Source: Candidatus Kapaibacterium sp. (GTDB taxonomy: Bacteria; Bacteroidota; Ignavibacteria; Kapaibacteriales; UBA4661). Taken from it: a stretch of 51,729 nt of DNA. Location of the stretch: contig JANYIG010000135.1 of assembly GCA_025358765.1 (NCBI GenBank), positions 1 through 51,729 on the forward strand, in the 5' to 3' direction. This document shows, piece by piece, positions 18,902 to 28,485 of the stretch. Position 1 is the stretch's first letter; each line of letters starts with the position of its first letter. A program made the translations under genes and the position numbers. Below the pieces are notes generated by a model, which was given only the letters and a program-made list of their open reading frames with translations, did no database searches and had not been told where the DNA came from.

Positions 18902-20047
18902 CTATTTGACTGATTTTGTGGCTGCTTTAAAAGACTTCCATTTTGCATCGTCCATGGTTCCAAGGTCGAACAAAGATACTCCAGCAGCACCGGCTTTCAT
19001 AGACACCGTGACTGCTTGCTCTAATTCCGACGGACTCAATGCCGGAACAAACAGCCCGCTATAAATGGGCTTTTGAACAACCAAATCTTTGATTTCCTCT
19101 TTTGTTCGTTCGCCTATCCACGCAATATCTCCATAATAAAAATTATGATACAACATCGGTGCGGCAAAATCCAAATTCCATTTGCGCCATTCTTGTCGAA
19201 CGGATTGCCAGTTCGGAAACACAGCGGCAGAAGTCATTTTGTTATATTTTTTAACCGTTGGTATCAGCTTGCCATTAACCACGTTCGTAACACTGTCATG
19301 GCGAAACTGTCTCCATGCCGCATTAGCAGAAGGGTCTTTCAAATCGGTAAGCGGGTCAATTCCGGTTTGGGCTTTGAACTGTGTACGGCAGATATCAGAG
19401 TATGAATAATCGTACTCAGGATATTCACGGTCTTGCTTAATTTTGTATTTAGGCTGCAAGGCAGCAGCAATAATCACATCCGGCAAGCGCACATAATCGA
19501 AATGTACACCTGTGATACCGTTAATTTGGGCTAACGATTCCACCGTGCCGCGAACAAACTCCATTGCTTCGTCGTTGCACGGGTCTAAAAACTTGTAATA
19601 ATCAACATACGCGGGCTTTACGACCGATGATTCCCCTTTCCCGTTCACAGCAAACCAATCGGGATGTTTTTTGATAATACTTTCTATATTGCAAGGCATG
19701 GTGTGCATCCACGTGTGAATCTCAAGCCCAAGCGATTTGCAGATGGGAATGAGTTTGCTGAGAACGTCTTCCTCCACCGGAAGGCGATTGGTATCAAAAA
19801 ACGCCATATGATTATTATACACTTCAAGGATGATTCCATCAATACCATGAGCTTTTGCATTGCCGAATAACTGTTTGTAATAATCCGCGCTTTTGCCTTT
19901 TTCTGGAATTGTCCACGCATAATTTTTCGATGGTGTTTTTTGTGAATCATAGGTGGTTTCTGCCTTTGCCTTCTCCAAAAATATCTGGGGCAAAGCGAGG
20001 GCAACAGAACCAAGGCTAAGTTGTTTGAGTAGTGTTCTTCTTTTCAT
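18902..20047 (-). CDS. Exported GHL10/DUF187-like putative glycoside hydrolase
   Basis: This 381-residue protein has a twin-arginine-like N-terminus (KRRTLLKQLSLGSVALALP), so it is probably exported. The body is a TIM-barrel resembling the GHL10 (DUF187) group of putative glycoside hydrolases: ILEVYNNHMAFF, EIHTWMHTM, HPDWFAVNGKG, ITGVHFDYVRLP and DFAAPMLYHNFYYG. The last segments hold the acidic residues likely to be catalytic. No activity is known for close members to my knowledge. It lies between GH3 and CutC in the glycosidase run, so a glycan substrate is likely. Confidence 0.8.
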   Translation of the reverse strand: MKRRTLLKQLSLGSVALALPQIFLEKAKAETTYDSQKTPSKNYAWTIPEKGKSADYYKQLFGNAKAHGIDGIILEVYNNHMAFFDTNRLPVEEDVLSKLIPICKSLGLEIHTWMHTMPCNIESIIKKHPDWFAVNGKGESSVVKPAYVDYYKFLDPCNDEAMEFVRGTVESLAQINGITGVHFDYVRLPDVIIAAALQPKYKIKQDREYPEYDYSYSDICRTQFKAQTGIDPLTDLKDPSANAAWRQFRHDSVTNVVNGKLIPTVKKYNKMTSAAVFPNWQSVRQEWRKWNLDFAAPMLYHNFYYGDIAWIGERTKEEIKDLVVQKPIYSGLFVPALSPSELEQAVTVSMKAGAAGVSLFDLGTMDDAKWKSFKAATKSVK

Positions 20048-20065
20048 GTTTTTACGATGTACATT

Positions 20066-22336
20066 TTAAGGGTTGTAAAAAAATCGTTTTCGATTGACGC
20101 TTTGCGTCAGGTTGCCGACCGACACAGTAAAATAACCCGCTTCCAACAAGCGTTTGCCGTCACCATCGGGAAAGCTCAAATGTGCTGTGGGGCTAATCTC
20201 AAACGTAAACGTTTTACGTTGGTTGGGTTGTAATTCTTGCTTTTCATAGTGTTTGAGCAGTTTGACCGGACGCGATATACTACCGACTTCATCGCTCACA
20301 AACCACAGCACGGCTTCTTTGCCCGTTCGTTGGCTTTTGTTCGTCACGGTCACTGTCGCCACAATATGGTTGCTGCCGCTTATTACTGAATCGGAGAGCG
20401 TAAGGTTGGAATACTCGAACGACGAATAACTTAAGCCGTATCCAAACGGAAACAATGCTGTTGAACGCTCCGACGCTGTGTGATGGTATGGCACACAATG
20501 CCCGGGAAATTTTGGATACGAAACCGATAATTTCCCGCTTGGGTTGGTTTTACCACTCAATACCTCCGCGATTGCCTGCCCACCCTCGTATCCGGGTAAT
20601 CCCGCCCATAGAATCGCACTCGCATTTTCCACAAATGGCGTAATAAGGCGCGGACGACCTTCCACTAACACAAGAACGTTTGGTTTACCCGTTTGCTGCA
20701 CCGCCGTAACAATAGCGGATTGTGTGCTGTCGAGGCTCAAATCACTGATATTGCCATTACTCTCTGCGTAGGGAATTTCTCCTGTGGCAACGATGATATA
20801 TTCCGCCCGTTTCGCTTTTGCTGCAAACTCCGCCCGCAGCGCAGAACCCACAGCGCCAATGCCATCCATCCATTCAACAACAGCATTTGGAAATTCGGTT
20901 TGCAACCCTTCGACGATGGTTTTTGCTCCAATCGGATAACGCGGGTCGTCGTCACGGCGAGGACCTTCCCAATTCAGCGACCACCCACCACCCAAGTTCC
21001 GACGCGACGTGGCGGAAGTTCCCACAACAAATAATGAATGGACGCTTTGCGGAAATGGCAATGCTGCCGAACCCAGTAATGGAGCGTTCGTATTTTTAAG
21101 CAATACTAATGATTCCCGCGCCGCTTCTAAGGCTTTTTGACGATGCTCCGGTGCGCCAATCCGCGAAAAACGGTCATTGCGGGGATAAGGATGCTCAAAC
21201 AACCCGAGCGCAAATTTGAGCCGCAAAATACGCCGCACCGAAGTATTGATGCGCTCTTCCGATACCGCACCCTCCCGCACAAGCTCATTCGTAATCCGAC
21301 AAAAATCCGTTGTGAATGGTGTCATCGCCATATCAATACCCGCATTCAGCGCAAGTAACGTTGCTTGTTTTTCATTTTCGGCGATTTTATGGCGAAACAC
21401 CAAACCACGAATATCTTCCCAATCCGTAACCGCCACGCCTTGAAAACCCATCGCCGTTCGGAGCAAATCCGTAAGAATGCGCTTCGAGGCGTGAACCGGC
21501 TCGCCGTTAATGTCGCTGCTGTTAATCATTACGGTTGAGATGCCCGCATCAATCGCCGCTTGGAACGACGGACGAAACACCTCGTGCAATCGCTGGTTGG
21601 GAATGGAAGCCGTTGTTCTATCCCATCCAGATTTGGGGTCGGAATAACCCAAAAAATGCTTCGCGCAAGCAGCTAATTTGTATGGAGCGATGGCAGTATC
21701 ATTTTGCAGCGCTGTCACGTAGAGCGCTCCCATTGTTGCCGCGACGTGTGGGTCTTCGCCAAAGGTTTCGTACAACCGCGACCAATAGGGCTGTACACCA
21801 ACATCTAACACAGGTGCAAAAATCCAATGATGACCTAAATCCGCCGATTCGCGGGCGGTTATTTCCGCCATCTGACGTACAAAATCGTCGTTGAACGTCG
21901 CGCTTATATTAATGTTATGCGGAAAAATGGTTGCTTGCGAAACATAACTTGCGCCGTGCATATGGTCAACTCCGTAGATAATCGGAATATGCAGCCGCGA
22001 TTCCCTCATGGCGATGTGCTGAAGCTGGTCGGAAAACTCGAACCATTGCTGCGGGGAAACGGCTATCCCATTCAAAAACGAGCCAATATGGTAGGTGCGG
22101 ACGAAGGAAAGAAGTTTTGTGGTGTCCAAAATCGGCACAGAATCATGAGCCGAAATCATTGTATAATTTATCTGCGTCATCTGCCCAATTTTTTCTTCCA
22201 GTGTCATTTGGCTGAGAAGTGATTCGACCCGTTTTTCGATGGGAAGAGCAGCATTATGGTAGTCATCATGGGAAGTACAACCCACCAAGAGTAGCACACA
22301 CAGCGCACAACCAGAAAGTACGTGGATAATCTTCAT
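20066..22336 (-). CDS. GH3 beta-glycosidase (BglX-like lipoprotein)
   Basis: This 756-residue protein is a probable lipoprotein with lipobox LLVGC (Cys20). The GH3 N-terminal barrel carries MTLEEKIGQM, IIYGVDHMHGA, the DLGHHWIFAPVLDV region and the nucleophile Asp in GVAVTDWEDI (Asp305). The alpha/beta sandwich and a C-terminal FN3-like domain follow, ending near KRFFYNP. Layout and length match periplasmic beta-glucosidases such as BglX. In this context a beta-linked GlcNAc or glucose substrate is also possible. The final coding bases include one of the TGACGC-NNN-GCGTCA dyads (20095-20109). Confidence 0.92.
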   Translation of the reverse strand: MKIIHVLSGCALCVLLLVGCTSHDDYHNAALPIEKRVESLLSQMTLEEKIGQMTQINYTMISAHDSVPILDTTKLLSFVRTYHIGSFLNGIAVSPQQWFEFSDQLQHIAMRESRLHIPIIYGVDHMHGASYVSQATIFPHNINISATFNDDFVRQMAEITARESADLGHHWIFAPVLDVGVQPYWSRLYETFGEDPHVAATMGALYVTALQNDTAIAPYKLAACAKHFLGYSDPKSGWDRTTASIPNQRLHEVFRPSFQAAIDAGISTVMINSSDINGEPVHASKRILTDLLRTAMGFQGVAVTDWEDIRGLVFRHKIAENEKQATLLALNAGIDMAMTPFTTDFCRITNELVREGAVSEERINTSVRRILRLKFALGLFEHPYPRNDRFSRIGAPEHRQKALEAARESLVLLKNTNAPLLGSAALPFPQSVHSLFVVGTSATSRRNLGGGWSLNWEGPRRDDDPRYPIGAKTIVEGLQTEFPNAVVEWMDGIGAVGSALRAEFAAKAKRAEYIIVATGEIPYAESNGNISDLSLDSTQSAIVTAVQQTGKPNVLVLVEGRPRLITPFVENASAILWAGLPGYEGGQAIAEVLSGKTNPSGKLSVSYPKFPGHCVPYHHTASERSTALFPFGYGLSYSSFEYSNLTLSDSVISGSNHIVATVTVTNKSQRTGKEAVLWFVSDEVGSISRPVKLLKHYEKQELQPNQRKTFTFEISPTAHLSFPDGDGKRLLEAGYFTVSVGNLTQSVNRKRFFYNP

Positions 22337-22393
22337 ATTCGCTTTCTCACAAATAGGTTTTCAGTGAATCCATTGGAGTATCGTTTATCGCCC

Positions 22394-24781
22394 TTACTCA
22401 ATGCTAATTTCATCCACCATGAGCCACGGTTTATTACCTGCACCTGTTTTGCCAACGGGGATTGTGCCGAAGTTTGTCAATTTGAGTTTTACAAACCGCG
22501 CCGAGGCAGCACCAACCGTAAACACCGCTTGCTGACCGGCTTTCAGAACATCGTTTTGGTCAAGTTTACCCACCGCACGGAATGTTTGCCCGTCATCCGA
22601 AAGCCAAAGCTCTACGCTGGAAGGCGCATAAATCCATTGTCCTTCGCCAACGTACCAACCAACACGAACTGTCGAACATGATTGCGCCGTTTGTAAATCT
22701 ACGGTTGCTTCACAATCTTTTCCCTCGAACCCAAGCCACTGACTTCCTTTGAAGCGTTTTTCGCCGCGAATACCATCCACCAGCGTAAATGCACCGGCAT
22801 TGGTGTATTTTGAATGAGGCGGCTCCGCAAGTTGAACACTTTTTCCCGTCGCTTTGTTGATGCCGAGTGCTTGTTCCGTTACCGTACTTTTACGTTCCGT
22901 GCCTTCGATAACGGCAGCTTTTACCGTAACGCTACGCTCTAACGCGAACGGCGCTGCGTAGCGTGTGGATTGGGCAGTTGGTGCGCTGCCATCAGTTGTG
23001 TACGTAATAAACCCAGACGCGCGGTTCGTATTATTTTTGAGCGCTTGTGATTGCAAACTCACTTGCAAACCGAACATGCCCGATGCTGCGGAAAACGGGT
23101 TCAAAGAAAGCTCCACCTCGAACAATGATTTTGCATAGTTTATATGCCATTTATCGAGTATGGGCAAATGTGCAACAAGCCTTGTGGTAAAATCATCATA
23201 ATTTTTGCGCTCTGGAGCCGTCCACACAACCTCCGCAAGCGCACACAAACGAGGAAATACCATATACTCAATATGGCTCGCTGTTTTCATGTACTCCGTC
23301 CACACGTTTGCTTGTGCGCCGAGAATATATTTGCGCTCATCGCCCGAAAGCTCGGCAGGAATTGGTTCGTAGCCATACACCTTCTCAAGCGGAAGGTATC
23401 CACCGATAGCAACAGGCTCGCTCGGATTGCGCGATTGGTAATAGTCAAAATAACAATGGCTTCCGGGCGACATCACCACAAAATGTTTTTCCTTGGCAGC
23501 CGCAATACCGCCTTCTATGCCGCGCCACGACATCACCGCAGCGTTTGGCGCAAGCCCGCCCTCCAAAATTTCATCCCAACCAATAATTTGCCGTCCTTTG
23601 CTGTTCACAAACTTTTCAATACGCTGAATAAAGTAGCTCTGTAAGCCATGTTCATCCTTCAAATTGTACTTTTTGATGAGTTCTTGGCAATACGGGTCTG
23701 CTTTCCAACGGGTTTTGGGGCATTCGTCGCCGCCAATGTGGATATATTTTGACGGAAAAAGTGCTATTACTTCCGTCAGGACGTTTTGCAAAAACGTAAA
23801 CGTTGCTTCTTTCGGAGAAAACACATCGTCGAACACGCCCCACGTTTTGCCTACCTCAAACGGTCCGCCCAAGCCGTTTTCGGCTGGGCAAGAAAGCTCA
23901 GGATACGCCGCAAGCGCCGCAAGCGCGTGTCCCGGCAATTCGATTTCAGGAACGATGGTGACGTGCCGTTTGCAGGCATATTCCACCACATCTTTGATTT
24001 GCTTCTGCGTGTAGTAGCCGCCATGCCGAACAGTGTCGAACTTTTGTGGAATGTCATCGTTGTAATGCCCGATAAGCGTCCCTTTGCGCCATGCACCTAC
24101 TTGAGTAAGGCGCGGATATTTTTTGATTTCAATACGCCAACCTTGGTCTTCGGTCAGATGCCAATGAAACGTATTCATTTTGTAGAACGCCAACATATCA
24201 ATCGTTCGTTTGACAACCTCCACCGGCTGAAAATGCCGCCCAACATCAAGGTGCATCCCCCGCCACGAAAAACGCGGTGCATCTTGAATAACAGCACACG
24301 GCACTTCAATGCTCCGTTGTTTGTCAGTATGAGAAGCAGCACCAGCCAATTGAAGCAACGATTGCAATCCATACCACACGCCTGCACCCTTGCCACCGCG
24401 AATAGTGATGGTGTTTGGAGTAATAGTCAATGTGTAACCGTCTTGAGGCAATGATGAATCGCCATTGATCAGCTGGATACTTGCTTTTGCAGAAGTCGGC
24501 ATCGAAGAAGACACGCGAAGCTGTACACCGCATACAAGGCGGAGATGTTCAACAAAAAGCGCGGCATCATCTCGAAGGTTTGCACTACCCGCAACGACCA
24601 CAACACGCTCAGAAAGCATGAACAAACCTGATTGACGTTGCACGGAAGCGGGTTGCGGGATGATGGGCAACCCGCCGTTGCCGGCTGAATTTGTTGTCTC
24701 AAGCTGTATAGCAGCAAACATAGTGTATGGCATTACTGCACAACTACATAGCAGACAGAGAATACACAAGCGAATAGTCAT
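22394..24781 (-). CDS. GH20 beta-N-acetylhexosaminidase with C-terminal accessory modules
   Basis: This 795-residue exported enzyme has a signal peptide (about 1-24). It contains a GH20b N-domain (to about 165) and a GH20 barrel starting FSWRGMHLDVGRHF. The catalytic Asp-Glu pair of substrate-assisted catalysis is in IHIGGDECPKTRW (Asp352-Glu353). The C-terminal modules mirror those of the GH92 enzyme: a chitobiase-C segment with YTTDGSAPT, then a discoidin-like domain beginning near LVDGIRGEKRF. It would remove terminal beta-GlcNAc/GalNAc, here most plausibly from the chitobiose core or complex antennae. Confidence 0.95.
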   Translation of the reverse strand: MTIRLCILCLLCSCAVMPYTMFAAIQLETTNSAGNGGLPIIPQPASVQRQSGLFMLSERVVVVAGSANLRDDAALFVEHLRLVCGVQLRVSSSMPTSAKASIQLINGDSSLPQDGYTLTITPNTITIRGGKGAGVWYGLQSLLQLAGAASHTDKQRSIEVPCAVIQDAPRFSWRGMHLDVGRHFQPVEVVKRTIDMLAFYKMNTFHWHLTEDQGWRIEIKKYPRLTQVGAWRKGTLIGHYNDDIPQKFDTVRHGGYYTQKQIKDVVEYACKRHVTIVPEIELPGHALAALAAYPELSCPAENGLGGPFEVGKTWGVFDDVFSPKEATFTFLQNVLTEVIALFPSKYIHIGGDECPKTRWKADPYCQELIKKYNLKDEHGLQSYFIQRIEKFVNSKGRQIIGWDEILEGGLAPNAAVMSWRGIEGGIAAAKEKHFVVMSPGSHCYFDYYQSRNPSEPVAIGGYLPLEKVYGYEPIPAELSGDERKYILGAQANVWTEYMKTASHIEYMVFPRLCALAEVVWTAPERKNYDDFTTRLVAHLPILDKWHINYAKSLFEVELSLNPFSAASGMFGLQVSLQSQALKNNTNRASGFITYTTDGSAPTAQSTRYAAPFALERSVTVKAAVIEGTERKSTVTEQALGINKATGKSVQLAEPPHSKYTNAGAFTLVDGIRGEKRFKGSQWLGFEGKDCEATVDLQTAQSCSTVRVGWYVGEGQWIYAPSSVELWLSDDGQTFRAVGKLDQNDVLKAGQQAVFTVGAASARFVKLKLTNFGTIPVGKTGAGNKPWLMVDEISIE

Positions 24782-24820
24782 AGTGTAGGCTAAATAAATA
24801 TTGAGAAAAATTTCAAGGTA

Positions 24821-24964
24821 TCCTTAAAGGCAATGTCATTAAGTTAAGCCCCTCACCCAAACCCTCTCCCAGAGGTAGAGGGCTTCAAATCTCCCTCCTT
24901 CTCCCTTTGGGAGAAGGTCGGGATGAGGGAGATTCCTTAACTTAATGCCATTGATCCTTAAAGG
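24821..24964. repeat. MITE-like palindromic element, copy 2, with terminal inverted repeats
   Basis: The element fills most of the gap between GH18 and GH20. The outer arms 24821-24848 and 24936-24964 are imperfect inverted repeats of about 28 bp (TCCTTAAAGG...TTAAGTTAAG against its reverse complement). They enclose a core with the same CCCTCACCC/GGGATGAGGG blocks and an identical 21-nt hairpin (24897-24917) found at 78-98. No coding capacity. It may have inserted within the operon and could change transcription read-through. Confidence 0.75.
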
Positions 24965-24977
24965 CGCGAAGAACTCA

Positions 24978-25973
24978 TCACTTTTTTGAAACCTCATTGA
25001 TTGCCCGCAACAGCGACGTGGAATCATGCGTGTCGTGTCCTACTTCCCAAATCATAATGCCACCACCCTGCTCTATTGCGAGCTTCGTTTTTGCCTTCAT
25101 CGTTGGAATTCCGTTGTAAAAGCAGCCGTTCACCTCGTCTTTCGTCGGTGCAGTCTTGTCTTGCTCCACAAGGCTTTTGTACGAACCGTTACCATTCTTT
25201 GATGGTTTACCGTAAAACGGTACGCCGAGGATTGCTTTTTCTTTGGGAAGCCCTTTTGCTAACCAATATTGAAGCGCTTGTTTGGCAACGTCAAGCGACG
25301 AATGTGGAGGGGTTTGTGCGTCATACGCCATGATGTTGATAAAATCTACCACGTTGAACACCGAAGGCAAAATGCCATCACCAGTTTTACCACCAGACAC
25401 CACGGCGGCGCTCAGGATTTTTTTTTGCTGATGTAATTCCTTGCCAAGCGCGGTCATCAGCGTATCGAAATACCGCGCTGACACACCAACAATGCCGTCT
25501 CCGGCATCGGGATATTCCCAGTCCATATCCACACCGTCGAGGTTGTACTCCTTCACCATCTGCATGACGGTTGCGATAAACGTTTCGCGGCTTGTGCGCG
25601 ATGCTGCAAGCTGCTCAAATGCTGTGTCGTTTCCTCCACCATCACCCAAATCCCAACCGCCGATAGCAAGACAGGCTTTTACGTTTTTTGCATGAGCAAG
25701 CGCCACCATCTGCTTGAGTGATGCCGGGTTTTGTAGAAAAACTCGTCCATCGGCTTTGGGCGTTGCAAACGAATAATTGATATGTGTAAGTTTGTCGTAT
25801 TGAAGACTATCTGGCGAGCCATTCCACGATGCCCAATATCCAATAATGGGAAACGTTTTATTGGAAGCAGATTCGGTAGGCTGTCCGCCACCTGCACGAC
25901 AAGAGGAACAAAACAGGATAAAAACGCAAGCGATGGGAATACTACACTTGATGGGGTGAAAATGATTGAGCAT
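24978..25973 (-). CDS. GH18 glycoside hydrolase (chitinase or endo-beta-N-acetylglucosaminidase)
   Basis: This 331-residue probable lipoprotein has a signal ending in LFCSSC (Cys25). The GH18 barrel contains the SxGG-like CLAIGGWD (strand 3), the catalytic DGVDMDWEYP (146-155; acid Glu153), INIMAYD, and the final-strand GIMIWEVGHD. The family splits into chitinases and endoglycosidases that cut between the two core GlcNAc residues of N-glycans; both use the same motifs. The N-glycan-type neighbours favour an endoglycosidase, but the MAYD motif is equally usual in chitinases. A start at 25973 gives the correct lipoprotein signal. Confidence 0.88.
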   Translation of the reverse strand: MLNHFHPIKCSIPIACVFILFCSSCRAGGGQPTESASNKTFPIIGYWASWNGSPDSLQYDKLTHINYSFATPKADGRVFLQNPASLKQMVALAHAKNVKACLAIGGWDLGDGGGNDTAFEQLAASRTSRETFIATVMQMVKEYNLDGVDMDWEYPDAGDGIVGVSARYFDTLMTALGKELHQQKKILSAAVVSGGKTGDGILPSVFNVVDFINIMAYDAQTPPHSSLDVAKQALQYWLAKGLPKEKAILGVPFYGKPSKNGNGSYKSLVEQDKTAPTKDEVNGCFYNGIPTMKAKTKLAIEQGGGIMIWEVGHDTHDSTSLLRAINEVSKK

Positions 25974-26000
25974 AATAACGTGACAACATGTTGATGAGAA

Positions 26001-27740
26001 TTAAGGGTTTGCAGACAACATCTCAAGTAATTCCTTTCGTTTGGCGCGAAAACTTTGGATATCCATATCGTACCAATCCAATCGGTACGCCACTTGTCGC
26101 GCCATTTCTTTTGTTTTTTCGGGGTATTTTTTTTCTGCCATTCGGAGCAATTCATAATCCACAAGACCGTCACGCATAGCTTCCATACGCACCGAACTCC
26201 AAATTTTGCCTTGCCCGTTTCGGCTCCCGGGATACACAATCCAGCCGTCACCGCCCGGCATCACATTTCCTAACTCGGGAATAACACCACTTGTTTCGCC
26301 AAAGGGGTTGCTGCCCCACGCATTCCAGCCCCAATGCAAGTAGCCTGTAGCACCAAAACGATAGTTAAGCCAATGCAGAATGCGGGTTTTTAACAATGGC
26401 TGTTCGATAAAGCGGTTAGCGTAGTTTCCTTGCGGCGCAAGACAAGTGTAAAACCATACTTCCTTGCCCGGCTTGTGGCGTTGTGCCTGATAAAAAGCAC
26501 TGTCTTCATGGAAAAAATTTAATTGCGGAACCCAAACGTCAATCGTCTCTTCGACATCTTTGCTATGGCAAGCCTCAATAATGCGAAGTTCCGGCGCAAC
26601 GCTCCGCACAAAACGTGCAATAGCAATGTACGATGTGGTATTGGCGGGGATCGGCTCGTCGGCAAGATGCTGCATATAACGTTCTAACCACCCTTTTGCC
26701 TTTAAGTGTTCCACCAATGCCCGCAAATACTGACGGTAAAAACGTTGTGCGGTGGAATCACTTATTGGTTTTGAGGTAAATTCTATTTTCCCCGAGCCTG
26801 CCCGTTTTTCCGGTACACCTACGACAAACGCAGTCTCCCACGTACCTTCGCGTCCGCCTATATGCCCGCCCTCAATCCGCCCAATAGTGCCTTCCTCTAT
26901 GAAAATAGACACCATTGTATCAAACTTCGCAAAATCGAACGTGTATTTGTCGCCCTTCACAGAAAAATCCATCAAGTGTAAAGGACTTATGAGCGCCACA
27001 TTTTGACGAAAAGACTTCATCGCACGAGCGCACAATCGAACGGTTTCCCAATACGGCTTGGAATAGGGTTCAACATTATTGCCATTGTTGAGCAGTTTGA
27101 GTTGCTCCTCGCCCAAAAAGAACCAATTCGTCACCCAAAGCGTTTGTGGGGGTAACGTGACGGGATAAACAACGATGGTAAATTCCTTCGTGCGTTCAAA
27201 TTGTTTGCCGTCCGCCGTTCCCATTACTGTTACGCGCCCTTTGTATGTGCCGGCAACAGCAGTGGCGGGAATTGGCACGGTAAGCCAGATAGATTGTGGT
27301 GTTCGGGCAGGAATATCCCGCGTAGGTTCTTCTATGATTGGGTCGGGATAAAAACCGGACGGGGATACCAGTTGATCAAATCCACGCACAGGCACAGAGC
27401 GGCTTACGTGGACATACCCCACAAAACCCGTTGTGGGCGCAAATTGACGCGCTGCGTCAAGCGGCTTGCCCTGCGCGTCACGTATATCCACACGCACGGA
27501 GCATTGGCGAATGTTGCTGTCGTGCCAAAGCACAACCTGGAATCCGGCGTGTTCGCCACGACAAACGTTCATCTCCGCAGGTGCATCGGGGAAATAGGTA
27601 CGGTCGGGTAATACTTTTTCTAAGGGGTCAACAAAAGCAAGAATGGGTTGTGCTTCTGCTGCTGCATAAACGAACATGGAAGCAAGAGCGCAAAACGCAG
27701 TAACAAGAGCGTGTACTCTGAAAAAAGAAGCATAGTTCAT
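26001..27740 (-). CDS. Exported DUF4091 protein, GH123-like putative glycosidase
   Basis: This 579-residue protein has a signal peptide (about 1-31, ending AEAQP). A beta-sandwich N-domain (VCRGEHAGFQVVLW, IPATAVAGTYKGRVTV) precedes a barrel with DUF4091 at the C-terminal end (MRDGLVDYELLRMAEKK). The acidic pair in LADEP (about residue 365) is the likely active-site Asp-Glu, as in GH123 beta-N-acetylgalactosaminidases that use neighbouring-group catalysis. Assignment to GH123 is only by resemblance. A TGACGC-NNN-GCGTCA dyad lies in the coding sequence at 27445-27459. In this operon it may act on a HexNAc-containing glycan. Confidence 0.82.
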   Translation of the reverse strand: MNYASFFRVHALVTAFCALASMFVYAAAEAQPILAFVDPLEKVLPDRTYFPDAPAEMNVCRGEHAGFQVVLWHDSNIRQCSVRVDIRDAQGKPLDAARQFAPTTGFVGYVHVSRSVPVRGFDQLVSPSGFYPDPIIEEPTRDIPARTPQSIWLTVPIPATAVAGTYKGRVTVMGTADGKQFERTKEFTIVVYPVTLPPQTLWVTNWFFLGEEQLKLLNNGNNVEPYSKPYWETVRLCARAMKSFRQNVALISPLHLMDFSVKGDKYTFDFAKFDTMVSIFIEEGTIGRIEGGHIGGREGTWETAFVVGVPEKRAGSGKIEFTSKPISDSTAQRFYRQYLRALVEHLKAKGWLERYMQHLADEPIPANTTSYIAIARFVRSVAPELRIIEACHSKDVEETIDVWVPQLNFFHEDSAFYQAQRHKPGKEVWFYTCLAPQGNYANRFIEQPLLKTRILHWLNYRFGATGYLHWGWNAWGSNPFGETSGVIPELGNVMPGGDGWIVYPGSRNGQGKIWSSVRMEAMRDGLVDYELLRMAEKKYPEKTKEMARQVAYRLDWYDMDIQSFRAKRKELLEMLSANP

Positions 27741-27819
27741 AGTCGTTTGCTTGTGATTGTGAACGAAAATATATCGTTATGTGGAAGCAATGAACGTTGC
27801 TGTTTTCGATAACACGCAA

Positions 27820-28485
27820 TCATTTGCTGACACTCTCCGCCATTAGTAATTTTGTCAATGCTGCTTGATAATCGTTTGGTATCTGGTCTGGACGACTCAT
27901 AGTGATACTCAGGTCTCGCAAACGACCATCCCGCAAACCATAAACCCAACCATGAACCGACAACTCGTGACCGCGTGTCCATGCGTCCTGCACGATGCTT
28001 GTTTGACACACATTCAGCACTTGTTCGATCACATTGAGTTCGCAAAGCTTGTTGCAGCGGTCATGCTCTTCGGCAATGGCAGCCAATGAAGATTCATGCC
28101 GGGAATACACATCTTGAACATGGCGCAACCAGTTATCAACAAGCCCCAATCGCTCTTTGCGTAAGGCGGCGCGGATGCCACCGCATCCATAGTGACCACA
28201 TACAATCACGTGCTTCACCTTCAACACATCAACAGCAAATTGCAGAACAGACAAACAGTTCAAATCCGTGTGGACAACCACATTAGCAACATTGCGATGC
28301 ACAAATAATTCGCCCGGCAAAAGCCCCACTATTTCGTTAGCCGGAACACGGCTATCGGAACAACCAATCCAAAGATACTCCGGCGATTGTTGGCGAGAGA
28401 GTTTCATAAAAAAACCCGGATCGCGCTCCTGAATCTGCGCCGCCCACGCTTGATTATTCTCAAACAGTTGATGTAGTTTGCTCAT
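27820..28485 (-). CDS. Beta-carbonic anhydrase
   Basis: Zinc enzyme of 221 residues interconverting CO2 and bicarbonate in the cytoplasm. The start at 28485 (MSKLHQLFEN) fits the family; a TTG at 28500 would add five residues. Zinc ligands are Cys42 in IGCSDSRVP, His98 and Cys101 in CGHYGCGG, with the catalytic Asp44-Arg46 dyad in CSDSR. It is a housekeeping-type enzyme within the glycan operon region and has no obvious link to it. It may simply share the transcript. Confidence 0.95.
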   Translation of the reverse strand: MSKLHQLFENNQAWAAQIQERDPGFFMKLSRQQSPEYLWIGCSDSRVPANEIVGLLPGELFVHRNVANVVVHTDLNCLSVLQFAVDVLKVKHVIVCGHYGCGGIRAALRKERLGLVDNWLRHVQDVYSRHESSLAAIAEEHDRCNKLCELNVIEQVLNVCQTSIVQDAWTRGHELSVHGWVYGLRDGRLRDLSITMSRPDQIPNDYQAALTKLLMAESVSK

